From Acidobacteriota bacterium (lineage in GTDB: Bacteria > Acidobacteriota > Terriglobia > Terriglobales > Acidobacteriaceae), in NCBI GenBank assembly GCA_021793595.1, contig JAJYSL010000006.1, forward strand, positions 1-64,000: a stretch of 64,000 nucleotides of DNA. Direction: 5' to 3'. The translations under genes were made by a program, and so were the position numbers. Each line of letters begins with the position of its first letter. Position 1 is the first letter of the stretch. This document shows positions 16,716 through 24,320 of the stretch, in pieces. Under the pieces are notes generated by a model that was not told the DNA's origin, ran no database searches, and saw only the letters and a list, made by a program, of their open reading frames with translations.

Positions 16716-18566
16716 TTATGCGCGCACCGACATTACATGATGAAAGATGTTGTTGGGATCGTATTTCTTCTTCACCTGCTGCAGAAATTTATAGTTCGGG
16801 CCAAAATATAGTTCCGGCCAGTAATGATGCTGCAACATCTCCGGGTCGGGATAGTTGATATAGCATCCCTGGTAATTCTCGCCGGGGTAGGGCGTTCCCT
16901 GGTGACTGGCATCGACCTGGGGGGACGTGTACAGATCCTCATAAAGTTGGTTTAAAAAGGCGATGTGTCCCGCATCCTCCGCGGGATCCGGCCAGAACGA
17001 CATGAATTGCAATTTCAAAATACTGGATCGCTGGAATATCACCGTCTGCTCGCCCTTATCTTTGCGGTTGACGGCTCCGCCAAAGGAGTCGATCAGGATC
17101 GTCCCGCCTCCCGGGATGACTCCTGAAACCTCCCGCGTCAGGTGGTGATAGAAGACCGAAATCTCATGCGGTGTGAAGCTCTTTCGCATGTACGCAGATT
17201 TGTATGCCGCTCGCTGTCTGGTTCCGCCTCGCGCGCCGCCGCTGCCATCAGTGTCAATCCACTCTGTGCGTGTCAGCGTGTAGGTTCCGCAGTCCATTGG
17301 CTGCTGATTGTCGTCGCGTCCGCTTCGAGCGCCCGGCGCAACCACGGCAGCCGCGCCGCCATTCTTTTCCTGCAGCGTACGCAGATACTTCACGATCCCT
17401 TCGGTGTCCTGCTCGCTGAACTGAGAAAAGGCGGGCATCCCGCCGCCCATGCCGTTGTGCACGATGCTGCGTAGTTCCTCGTCAGACATCGCGATCACAC
17501 TCTTCATGCCGGCAATGTTCGGTCCGCCATTGCCGCCGGTACCGGTGGCGCCGTGACAGATCGCGCAATTCTCCGCAAAGTGCTGCGCTCCATGTTCCAG
17601 GCTGCCACGGTGCCCACCCGGATAGACTCCGACGTTCCCTTCCATCCCGTGATTGTGCTGGCTCTGTGTGGTGGTCTGCACGTCTGCACCGCAACGATTG
17701 AATAAATTTAAAAACTCATGCAGTACGCTCAGGTCCTTGCACGTCCCATCGGGATTGCAGAACTGCACCTGAATCCCAATCTGCCCACCGCTTTTGGGTT
17801 GTAGATTCATCACAGTGAACAATCCCCAGGTATCCCGATCTTTCCCGCGCGTAGCAAAGTAGTTGCCATAGGCGGTCAGGATCCTGGCAAATTTCTCCTC
17901 TGTCATGTCGGCCCAGGAGAAGGACACGCTCACGATCGTCACTTCCTGGGGTGCAGGCGGCAGCGTATCGAAAACGTAGTCGGTAATCACGCCGAAGTTG
18001 CCCCCGCCAACACCTCGGCATGCGCGGAACAGATCGGCATCGTGCCTGGCGTTGATGGTGCGCGGGACTACATCGCCATTTGCGCCAACTGTCAGGAGCT
18101 CGATCTCCGACACCCAGTCCGTGGTAAGGCCAAACAGTCGGGAGAGAACTCCATAGCCGCCGCCGGTAATATGTCCCCCCGCGGTGACTTCCGAACAACT
18201 GGCCCCCGGGAGGGTCACGTTATAGAGTCTGTAGAGATCTTGATACGCCTTGCCGACGGTGGCCCCTGGGCCAATGCGGTACCGGGGATCATGGGGCAGA
18301 TTTCCAGTATGGTTCAGCAGGCCCACGTCGATCAGCGTGCCATTGGGGTTGTTGATATAGAAATCCGCGTAACAATTCCCGCCAGAGCGGATTGTCGGTC
18401 GCTTTCCTGCGCTTATCGTCTGCTGCAGCGCCTCGGCCACGTCGCCGGCATTCTGGCAGAGTGCGATATCCGCGACGGACTCCGAGGACATCGTCGGATA
18501 CCGCGCATTGTGCGCCTTATTCAGGTTGTGGAACCGCGCATCTCCCCGTGCAACCCTAATCGCCAA
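16716..18566 (-). CDS. FAD-linked oxidase (BBE type) with internal cytochrome c domain
   Basis: A 616-residue fusion. Residues 28-205 form the FAD-binding PCMH domain, with IRSGGNCYADF and SCSEVTAGGHITGGGYG; C124 matches the flavin-linking cysteine of berberine-bridge enzymes, but the usual flavin-linking histidine of SGGH is Asn64. Substrate-domain sequence follows to about 310. Residues 323-402 are a class I cytochrome c: CAICH at 334-338 and GGMPAF with axial M377. The oxidase then resumes (CGTYTLTRTEWIDTD), ending in the BBE motif NYPDPEMLQ and YDPNNIFHH. The TTG start has a GAGGAG site 7 bases away. No export signal is visible, which is odd because c-type haem is attached outside the cytoplasm. 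Substrate unknown. Confidence 0.9.
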   Translation of the reverse strand: MAIRVARGDARFHNLNKAHNARYPTMSSESVADIALCQNAGDVAEALQQTISAGKRPTIRSGGNCYADFYINNPNGTLIDVGLLNHTGNLPHDPRYRIGPGATVGKAYQDLYRLYNVTLPGASCSEVTAGGHITGGGYGVLSRLFGLTTDWVSEIELLTVGANGDVVPRTINARHDADLFRACRGVGGGNFGVITDYVFDTLPPAPQEVTIVSVSFSWADMTEEKFARILTAYGNYFATRGKDRDTWGLFTVMNLQPKSGGQIGIQVQFCNPDGTCKDLSVLHEFLNLFNRCGADVQTTTQSQHNHGMEGNVGVYPGGHRGSLEHGAQHFAENCAICHGATGTGGNGGPNIAGMKSVIAMSDEELRSIVHNGMGGGMPAFSQFSEQDTEGIVKYLRTLQEKNGGAAAVVAPGARSGRDDNQQPMDCGTYTLTRTEWIDTDGSGGARGGTRQRAAYKSAYMRKSFTPHEISVFYHHLTREVSGVIPGGGTILIDSFGGAVNRKDKGEQTVIFQRSSILKLQFMSFWPDPAEDAGHIAFLNQLYEDLYTSPQVDASHQGTPYPGENYQGCYINYPDPEMLQHHYWPELYFGPNYKFLQQVKKKYDPNNIFHHVMSVRA

Positions 18567-18631
18567 ACTCCACTCCTCAGCAATTTAGTTCTGGCTGATT
18601 ATATAGCGGGTATAAATAACTGATGATCCGC

Positions 18632-19132
18632 TCAGGCCTGCTGTTGGCCTGCATGGGACGCGTTACGCTGATAATCCAGCCAGCTCTGCAAGATCAGCAC
18701 GGCGGCAATTTGGTCGATCACATCTTTTCTATTGCGCGCGCCTCGCCCAACGGCGTCCAGATGGCGATGCGCTTCAGCCGTGCTCATCCGCTCATCCCAC
18801 AAATGTACCGGCAGTTTGAATTCTTTCCTTAGGCTGTCGGCAAATTTCTCTGCCGCAATCGCCCTTGGGCTGCGGTCGCCGGAAAGATGTATCGGCCATC
18901 CAATCACAATCCCCACACAGGAATAGCGCCGCAATAACCTTCCAACCGACCGCAAATCGTTGCGCGCATTGGAGTGGGGGATCGTCAGTAGCGGCTGCGC
19001 CGTCAGGCCCAACTCATCCGAAATGGCGACACCGATTCTTCGCGCCCCATGATCCAACCCAAGGATGCGCGGAATGGCCTGCGGAACAGCGGTTCCTTCG
19101 GCCCGCGACAGCGAACTTGACGGAGTCCCCAC
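18632..19132 (-). CDS. ruvX: Putative Holliday junction resolvase / pre-16S rRNA nuclease
   Basis: Predicted 166-residue YqgF/RuvX protein with an RNase H-like fold. Signature parts are RILGLDHGARRIGVAISDE, GIVIGWPIHLSGD, and LWDERMSTAEAH followed by KDVIDQIAAVLILQSWLD, giving the acidic catalytic residues. Family members process the 16S rRNA 5-prime end or act in recombination. The frame stays open to 19288, overlapping the promoter of mltG; a GTG at 19132 is the most plausible start, though it lacks a good ribosome site, so the N-terminus is uncertain. In many bacteria ruvX adjoins mltG, as here, but in this genome they are divergent. Confidence 0.9.
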   Translation of the reverse strand: MGTPSSSLSRAEGTAVPQAIPRILGLDHGARRIGVAISDELGLTAQPLLTIPHSNARNDLRSVGRLLRRYSCVGIVIGWPIHLSGDRSPRAIAAEKFADSLRKEFKLPVHLWDERMSTAEAHRHLDAVGRGARNRKDVIDQIAAVLILQSWLDYQRNASHAGQQQA

Positions 19133-19226
19133 AAGGGTGATGGTATCTGAATTGCTAAGGAAGCGGGCCCTGAAGTGGCTCGTACCACCTACAATATAAG
19201 CAGGAGTTTGGAATTCCCTGGAGTTC

Positions 19227-20234
19227 GTGTCTGCCGTGCGTGCATTCCTAGTGTTTGTTCTAGTTCTGATACTCGCCACTGCAGGCACCTACATCCTGCT
19301 GATCCTGCCCTGCGGACCATCTACGCCGACATTGGTCTCCATTGCGCCGGGAACATCGGTGCATGGCATTGCGTGGGCCCTCCAGAAGAACGGCATTATT
19401 CGCAATCGATTCGCCTTCGACCTGGTGGCGCGGGTGGAGCGGCGCACGCTCAAGGCTGGCGTCTACCGCTTTGATCATCCTGCGCCGTTGCTGGATGTGT
19501 ACCACCGTCTGCGCATTGGCGACGTCTATACCATCGCGCTGACCGTTCCCGAGGGCTACGACATATTCGACGTGGCCGCTGCCATAGAAAAAGCCGGCCT
19601 GGGTTCGCGCGACGTGTTCCTGTCCGCCGAACAACAGGATACCGGCCTGATTCGTGATCTGGATCCCAAGGCGCAGAGCCTGGAGGGATATCTTTTTCCC
19701 GACACCTACAAACTGGCGCCGAACATGCCGCCGGAGAAGATTTTAGGAGAGATGGTGCAGCATTTTCGTCAGGAGGCACAACACCTGGGATTGACACAAA
19801 ATATCCCCGCAACTGTGACATTGGCTTCATTAGTGGAGCGGGAAACCCCCGTGGGCAGCGACCGTCCCATGGTTGCCAGCGTGTTTAAAAATCGCCTGGC
19901 CCAGAACATGCCCCTCGATACCGATCCGTCCGTGATTTATGCAGCCCTGCTAGAAAAGCGCTACCGCGGAACCATCTATGCATCTGATCTGAAGGCCCAG
20001 TCGCCGTATAACACGTATACCCATACGGGATTGCCTCCCGGGCCAATCTGCAATCCTGGAGTTCCCTCATTGGAGGCTGCCATGCACCCGGCTAAGACGA
20101 ACTTTCTTTACTTCGTCAGCGATCCCGCAAATCCTGGCCATTCACGCTTTGCCGCTACGTTGGAGCAACACGAGAAGAACGTGGCGGCGTATCGCAAGGC
20201 GCAGCCCGCGCAACAGCCGGGGGATGGTAGATAA
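19227..20234 (+). CDS. mltG: Endolytic murein transglycosylase MltG
   Basis: Predicted 335-residue inner-membrane enzyme that cuts nascent peptidoglycan glycan strands in the periplasm. A single N-terminal membrane helix (residues 5-27) is followed by a LysM-like subdomain and the YceG catalytic domain: LEGYLFPDTYKLAPNMPPE, LASLVERETPVGSDRPMVASVF with the catalytic Glu, then DPSVIYA, SPYNTYTHTGLPPGPICNPG and AAMHPAKTNFLYFVSDP. The GTG start has a GGAG site 5 bases upstream. The downstream lipoprotein follows after only 2 bases. Confidence 0.95.
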   Translation: MSAVRAFLVFVLVLILATAGTYILLILPCGPSTPTLVSIAPGTSVHGIAWALQKNGIIRNRFAFDLVARVERRTLKAGVYRFDHPAPLLDVYHRLRIGDVYTIALTVPEGYDIFDVAAAIEKAGLGSRDVFLSAEQQDTGLIRDLDPKAQSLEGYLFPDTYKLAPNMPPEKILGEMVQHFRQEAQHLGLTQNIPATVTLASLVERETPVGSDRPMVASVFKNRLAQNMPLDTDPSVIYAALLEKRYRGTIYASDLKAQSPYNTYTHTGLPPGPICNPGVPSLEAAMHPAKTNFLYFVSDPANPGHSRFAATLEQHEKNVAAYRKAQPAQQPGDGR

Positions 20235-20236
20235 TT

Positions 20237-21187
20237 TTGCAGCGACTGCTGGCTAATCTCCGTAGGTTGTCGTCGGCCCCGACGTGTGGAAGCCCTCTCA
20301 ACCAGGCTGCCCTTGTCTGGCGGGCTATGCTGGCGTGTCTGCCAATGTTGGTCTTGAGCGGCTGCCTGAAACATACCCGCATTTTGGAACGTCCCCAGGC
20401 CCCCGCCGTGGTACTGACAGCCAGTCGTCAGCAATTGATTCAGCAGCTTGACGACCGATATGACGCGATTCATTCGATGAATGCAAGAGTCCTGATTCGC
20501 GCTTCCGTCGTCGGCGCAGATAAGGGTAAGGAGACGGATTACACCTCGATACGGGGCTACATTCTGCTGCGACAGCCTTCCATGTTGCGCGTCCTGGGGA
20601 TGCTGCCTGTCATCGAGACTCGAGCCTTCGATATGGTGAGCGACGGAACAAAGTTTACCCTGCTGATTCCGCCGAAAAGTCTCGCCGTCACCGGTACCGG
20701 TACGGTCACCAAGCCGGCGAAGAATCCATTGATGAATCTGCGACCGGCGGTTTTTTACGATTCGCTGTTGATCAAGAAAGTGGAGCCGGAAGACTTCGTC
20801 TACGTCACCAGCGATACCGGCATTGTTCGCGATCCCCACTCCCACCACTTAATCGCCGAGCCGGACTACGAGCTTGGCATTCTGCGGCGTATTGGAGACA
20901 GCCGTCGGTTGATGCCGGAGCGGGTGGTTCATATCAGCCGCTCCAACCTGCTGCCATTCCAACAGGATGAATACGACAATCACGGCATCCTGGTGACCCG
21001 CACCCTGTATAGCGACTACCGCACCTTCGACCAGATTGCATACCCGACAAAGATTGTTATCAGTCGGCCGATCGATGGGTATCAACTCGCCCTGACGATC
21101 ACGAAGCTCACATTCAATCATCCGTTGGCGAATGATCAATTTGAATTGAAGATTCCCGCAGGCACAAAGATCGAAAGGCTGCCGTAG
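20237..21187 (+). CDS. Outer-membrane-type lipoprotein (DUF4292/LolB-like)
   Basis: Predicted 316-residue lipoprotein with a lipobox LVLSGC ending a hydrophobic segment. The mature part matches the LolA/LolB-like beta-fold pattern: SMNARVLIRASVV, IRGYILLRQPSMLRVLGMLP, FDMVSDGTKFTLLIPPK, later YDNHGILVTRTLYSDYRTFDQIAYPTKIVISRP. Such proteins bind lipids or lipoproteins in the envelope; the specific job is unknown. The TTG start at 20237 gives a long basic leader; an ATG at 20327 would give a very short signal, so the former is preferred. Two bases separate it from mltG, indicating one operon. Confidence 0.78.
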   Translation: MQRLLANLRRLSSAPTCGSPLNQAALVWRAMLACLPMLVLSGCLKHTRILERPQAPAVVLTASRQQLIQQLDDRYDAIHSMNARVLIRASVVGADKGKETDYTSIRGYILLRQPSMLRVLGMLPVIETRAFDMVSDGTKFTLLIPPKSLAVTGTGTVTKPAKNPLMNLRPAVFYDSLLIKKVEPEDFVYVTSDTGIVRDPHSHHLIAEPDYELGILRRIGDSRRLMPERVVHISRSNLLPFQQDEYDNHGILVTRTLYSDYRTFDQIAYPTKIVISRPIDGYQLALTITKLTFNHPLANDQFELKIPAGTKIERLP

Positions 21188-21265
21188 AGCAAACACAGCA
21201 TTCCTGCAAAAGACGAGTTGTCGTCCCGTCGCCGCGGCGACCGACAGGCGGATTAAGAATTCCAC

Positions 21266-22516
21266 CTAACCCGCAGTGGCGGCAACCGGCGCCTCGACGT
21301 CCGGCTTTTTCTTCAGCAGCTTTAATGCGGGTGCCGTCATGGCCGTGGTGATCAGCGCGACCAGCACCAGAATGGTGAACATCTGCGTATTGATCGCCCC
21401 GGCCTGCAGCGCCAGATTGACTACCACCAGTTCGATCAGCCCGCGGGTATTCATCAGAAAGCCCAGCAACATCGATTCCCGAGGCGGAAGATTCGATCTC
21501 CGCGCGCCATAATAGGTGCCGCCCACTTTGCCTGCAATGGCCACCGCCAGCAGTACCAGAAACCAAAACAGCATACTCTTGCCGCCCAGGTCGCGAAACT
21601 CAGTGTGGATGCCCGTCACCGCAAAAAATACCGGCAGCAGCAGAACAGAAACCAGCGGATGAATCGTGCGCTCCAACTGGCGATGCCAGTGGTGCAGCCG
21701 AGGAACGCACATGCCCGCAAGGAAGGCGCCGAACAGCGCATGCACACCCAGGCGTTCGGTGACGAACGCACATCCAAGGATAAAGACCAGGAAAACCGCC
21801 AGCAGCACCTGCGTTATATTGGGCGCGCCTTTCCAGCGTACCAGCCGGGCCAGTAAAGGCCGTACCACCCCCAGCAGGAAAGCTCCGAACGCCACCAGCA
21901 AAAACATCTTCAACAGCAGGAACCAAACCGTCGAGTTGGCGGAGTCGATCATCAACGCCACCGCCAGCAGAATCCAGCCCAGCACATCCGCAATCGCGGC
22001 GCACACCAGCGCCAGCATGTTCAGCTTGGCATCGCCGGTTCCGTTATCGCGCAGCATGCGCGCCAACACCGGAAAGGCGGTCGTGCAGAGTCCGACACCG
22101 ATAAACAGCAGAAAAGCGGCGAAGTTGGCATTCGTTCCATGAAAATTGCGATACATCACCACGCCCAGCCCGCAGCCCAGCGCAAAGGGAATCGCCATGG
22201 AGAGCAGGCTGATCTTCATCGCTGTGTGTCGCTGCTTCCACACCGACTCGAAATCCAGGTTCATCCCCTCCAGAAACAGGTAGAGAACCATGCCCAGTTC
22301 GCTGACCAGCGACAACGTATGCAGGGAATTGGGAGGAAACAGATTGGCGATCAGATGCGGCATGGCATAGCCAAACACTGAGCGCCCCAAAAGAATGCCG
22401 CCCAGCATTTCTCCGACGACGCGCGGCTGACCCAGTTTGGCCAACAGGACTCCGCAGATGCTCGTCACCAACACAATGACGGCGATCTGCAATAGAAATA
22501 GGGCCAGTGAGCTCAT
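21266..22516 (-). CDS. Kef-type (CPA2) cation:proton antiporter
   Basis: Predicted 416-residue inner-membrane protein with about 12 helices. Typical CPA2 segments include LGQPRVVGEMLGGILLGRSVFG, LVSELGMVLYLFLEGMNLD, VLGWILLAVALM after the CAAIAD (helix-breaking acidic) motif, and LLGFLMNTRGLIELVVVNLAL. It should exchange Na or K for protons; no regulatory TrkA-N domain is present. The start at 22516 is chosen because it begins right before the first helix; the frame stays open to 22681. Members are used in pH and osmotic homeostasis. Confidence 0.9.
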   Translation of the reverse strand: MSSLALFLLQIAVIVLVTSICGVLLAKLGQPRVVGEMLGGILLGRSVFGYAMPHLIANLFPPNSLHTLSLVSELGMVLYLFLEGMNLDFESVWKQRHTAMKISLLSMAIPFALGCGLGVVMYRNFHGTNANFAAFLLFIGVGLCTTAFPVLARMLRDNGTGDAKLNMLALVCAAIADVLGWILLAVALMIDSANSTVWFLLLKMFLLVAFGAFLLGVVRPLLARLVRWKGAPNITQVLLAVFLVFILGCAFVTERLGVHALFGAFLAGMCVPRLHHWHRQLERTIHPLVSVLLLPVFFAVTGIHTEFRDLGGKSMLFWFLVLLAVAIAGKVGGTYYGARRSNLPPRESMLLGFLMNTRGLIELVVVNLALQAGAINTQMFTILVLVALITTAMTAPALKLLKKKPDVEAPVAATAG

Positions 22517-22772
22517 GCGTGAATGAATGCCTTCTCTAGTTGTATCAGGATGCTGCGCGGATTGTTGCGCGGGGAAGTCCCGACAGACTTTGTTTGCTAC
22601 CCGCAGGGATGCGGGGGAAATAAAAAAATGCGTTAGACGCGAGGGCGCGACAAACTTTACGCCATCTTCGCCAGGAGACACGGATACGCAAACTCGTGCA
22701 GAGCTCGCAGCTCACTCACTTGGGAGTGCCACACCCCTGCGGGATCAGAGAAATGAAGGTGTCCGCGGCCGC

Positions 22773-23099
22773 TTACTGGCGATTGAGGTCGCGAATGGTG
22801 TCGCTGGCGGCATTGGCCGCTTTGCCCACCGCGTCCTGCACCGCGCCCGCAATCTGATCGACTACGCCTCGTCCTGCCAGGTCATCGTCGCCCGTGATTC
22901 GGCCTACGCCTTCCTTCAGCTTTCCCATCAACTCTCGCCCGGTTCCTGCGATGCGCTGCTTGCTTCCCCACAGGTCGGTTCTGTTTACGACTGTGTCCAA
23001 CTTGTCGTACTCGGCGGCGTGCCGGGCGGCACGGCGATCCAAAAAAATATATGTGGCGACGATTCCGAGAGCAAGGGGTATCCAGGTTTGGCGCTTCAT
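22773..23099 (-). CDS. CsbD-family stress protein with membrane anchor
   Basis: Predicted 108-residue protein. An N-terminal hydrophobic segment (WIPLALGIVATYIFLD) precedes a CsbD-like region: KQRIAGTGRELMGKLKEGVGRITGDDDLAGRGVVDQIAGAVQDAVGK. CsbD proteins are abundant general-stress proteins of unknown mechanism. A strong AGGAG site lies 8 bases before the ATG. It sits near Hsp20 and ClpB, suggesting common stress control. The 256-base spacer to the antiporter gene holds no convincing gene. Confidence 0.85.
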   Translation of the reverse strand: MKRQTWIPLALGIVATYIFLDRRAARHAAEYDKLDTVVNRTDLWGSKQRIAGTGRELMGKLKEGVGRITGDDDLAGRGVVDQIAGAVQDAVGKAANAASDTIRDLNRQ

Positions 23100-23286
23100 T
23101 CGCTTTTCTCCTGTCAGAGGGTAGGATGCCGAAGGATCCTTCGGCGATTCCGGTGAGTCAGCCTGTTCATTCTGTTGAAAAACCGGATCTCGCCATCGCC
23201 GCAGCCACCGCAACCGCAGCACTGGAGCCTCGAAACCCGCGATCCGTCTTCCTGCATCCTACCCCTTAGCGCGAGAAGAGGGAATT

Positions 23287-23496
23287 ATGCCCACTATTCC
23301 AGAAAAAACAGGCAAGCCCGTCGACCCCAATTCGAGTCCAATTCCGGCTACCGAATCCCACCCCACCATTGATCGCGACGCCCCTGCCGGAAGCGAAAAT
23401 TCCCTGGGAGCGGAGAGCGTTCGCGACGGTCGCCCCGCCACCAAAGACGACGTGATCGAAGCCAAGGATGAGATGGAGCCCGGCACTCCCAGGTAG
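23287..23496 (+). CDS. Small acidic hydrophilic protein
   Basis: A 69-residue protein made almost only of polar residues, proline and glycine (for example PVDPNSSPIPATESHPTIDR and KDDVIEAKDEMEPGTPR), probably intrinsically disordered. An AGAGGGA site precedes the ATG. No family recognised. Its place between CsbD and Hsp20 fits a stress-related hydrophilin-like role, but that is speculative. Confidence 0.55.
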   Translation: MPTIPEKTGKPVDPNSSPIPATESHPTIDRDAPAGSENSLGAESVRDGRPATKDDVIEAKDEMEPGTPR

Positions 23497-23672
23497 GCTC
23501 GGAAATCGAACCTATTTTTCCAATAGTTTACGGAAAATATAAATTTGATATAAAGACACTCACATAATCTTCCTTCATGTGCTATAGTATTTCCAGGCGC
23601 ACTCGGCTGGGCTGTGGATTCCGCCCGCCGCGTCCCCACCTATTTCAAAAAAAGCAGTCAGGAGGAAGGCCC

Positions 23673-24179
23673 ATGGCCATTACACGCTGGACACCGTTTC
23701 AAGACATGTATGCACTGCAGAACAGTCTCAATTCTTTTCTGCGCGACGTAAATCGCGGCGAGGATGAATCCCTTTCCTCGAGCGCATTTGTTCCCCCCGT
23801 CGACATCTATGAAGATCCGAACCACATTGTGCTCAAACTGGAAGTTCCCGGCATGAAGCTTGAGGACTTCGACATTCAGTTGGAGAACAATGCGCTCACA
23901 GTTCGCGGCGAACGCCGCTTCGAAAAAGAAACCAAGGAGGAAAATTATCACCGCATCGAGCGTCGCTATGGCAGTTTTGCCCGCGTCTTCACACTTCCTA
24001 ACACATTGGACCAGGAGAGCGTAAAGGCACATTACGATGCCGGTGTCTTAACCATCGAACTGGGCAAGCGCGCCGAAGCCAAGCCGAAACAGATTAAGGT
24101 TTCGGTCAGCGGAGCCACTGCAGCCGGCGGACCAAAAACCGTCGAATCCAAATCCACCGAGTCCAAACCTGCCGCATAA
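23673..24179 (+). CDS. Hsp20-family small heat shock protein
   Basis: Predicted 168-residue chaperone that holds unfolding proteins in a refoldable state. The alpha-crystallin domain spans about residues 40-145: VPPVDIYEDPNHIVLKLEVPG, DIQLENNALTVRGER, then YGSFARVFTLPNTLD and GVLTIELGKRAEAKPKQIKV. The C-terminal tail is Ser/Lys/Glu-rich. The ATG follows AGGAGGAAGG. The leader from 23500 to 23600 is very A+T-rich, suggesting a strong promoter. A terminator follows. Confidence 0.95.
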   Translation: MAITRWTPFQDMYALQNSLNSFLRDVNRGEDESLSSSAFVPPVDIYEDPNHIVLKLEVPGMKLEDFDIQLENNALTVRGERRFEKETKEENYHRIERRYGSFARVFTLPNTLDQESVKAHYDAGVLTIELGKRAEAKPKQIKVSVSGATAAGGPKTVESKSTESKPAA

Positions 24180-24220
24180 TAGCTTCGAAGCAGCATCGGA
24201 TTGGATTTGATTCATCCAGG

Positions 24221-24264
24221 CAGGGCAGGGCGTTCGCGGAAAACGCGACTCCTGCCCTGTTTTC
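24221..24264 (+). terminator. Rho-independent terminator after hsp20
   Basis: CAGGGCAGG (24221-24229) pairs exactly with CCTGCCCTG (24251-24259), followed by TTTTC. The loop itself can fold through CGTTCGCG and CGCG. It separates hsp20 from clpB. Confidence 0.85.
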
Positions 24265-24320
24265 TTCATCCATAAACGTAGAATGATTCAAAAATTTCAT
24301 ACGAAAGCAGGATAAGCATC

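Noticed and set aside
18632..19288. ruvX extended to a start at 19288
   Set aside because: It would run through the mltG promoter and start region and add about 50 residues not expected for the family.
22527..23156. Plus-strand frame of 209 codons over the csbD region
   Set aside because: The minus-strand CsbD protein has a recognisable family pattern and a strong ribosome site.
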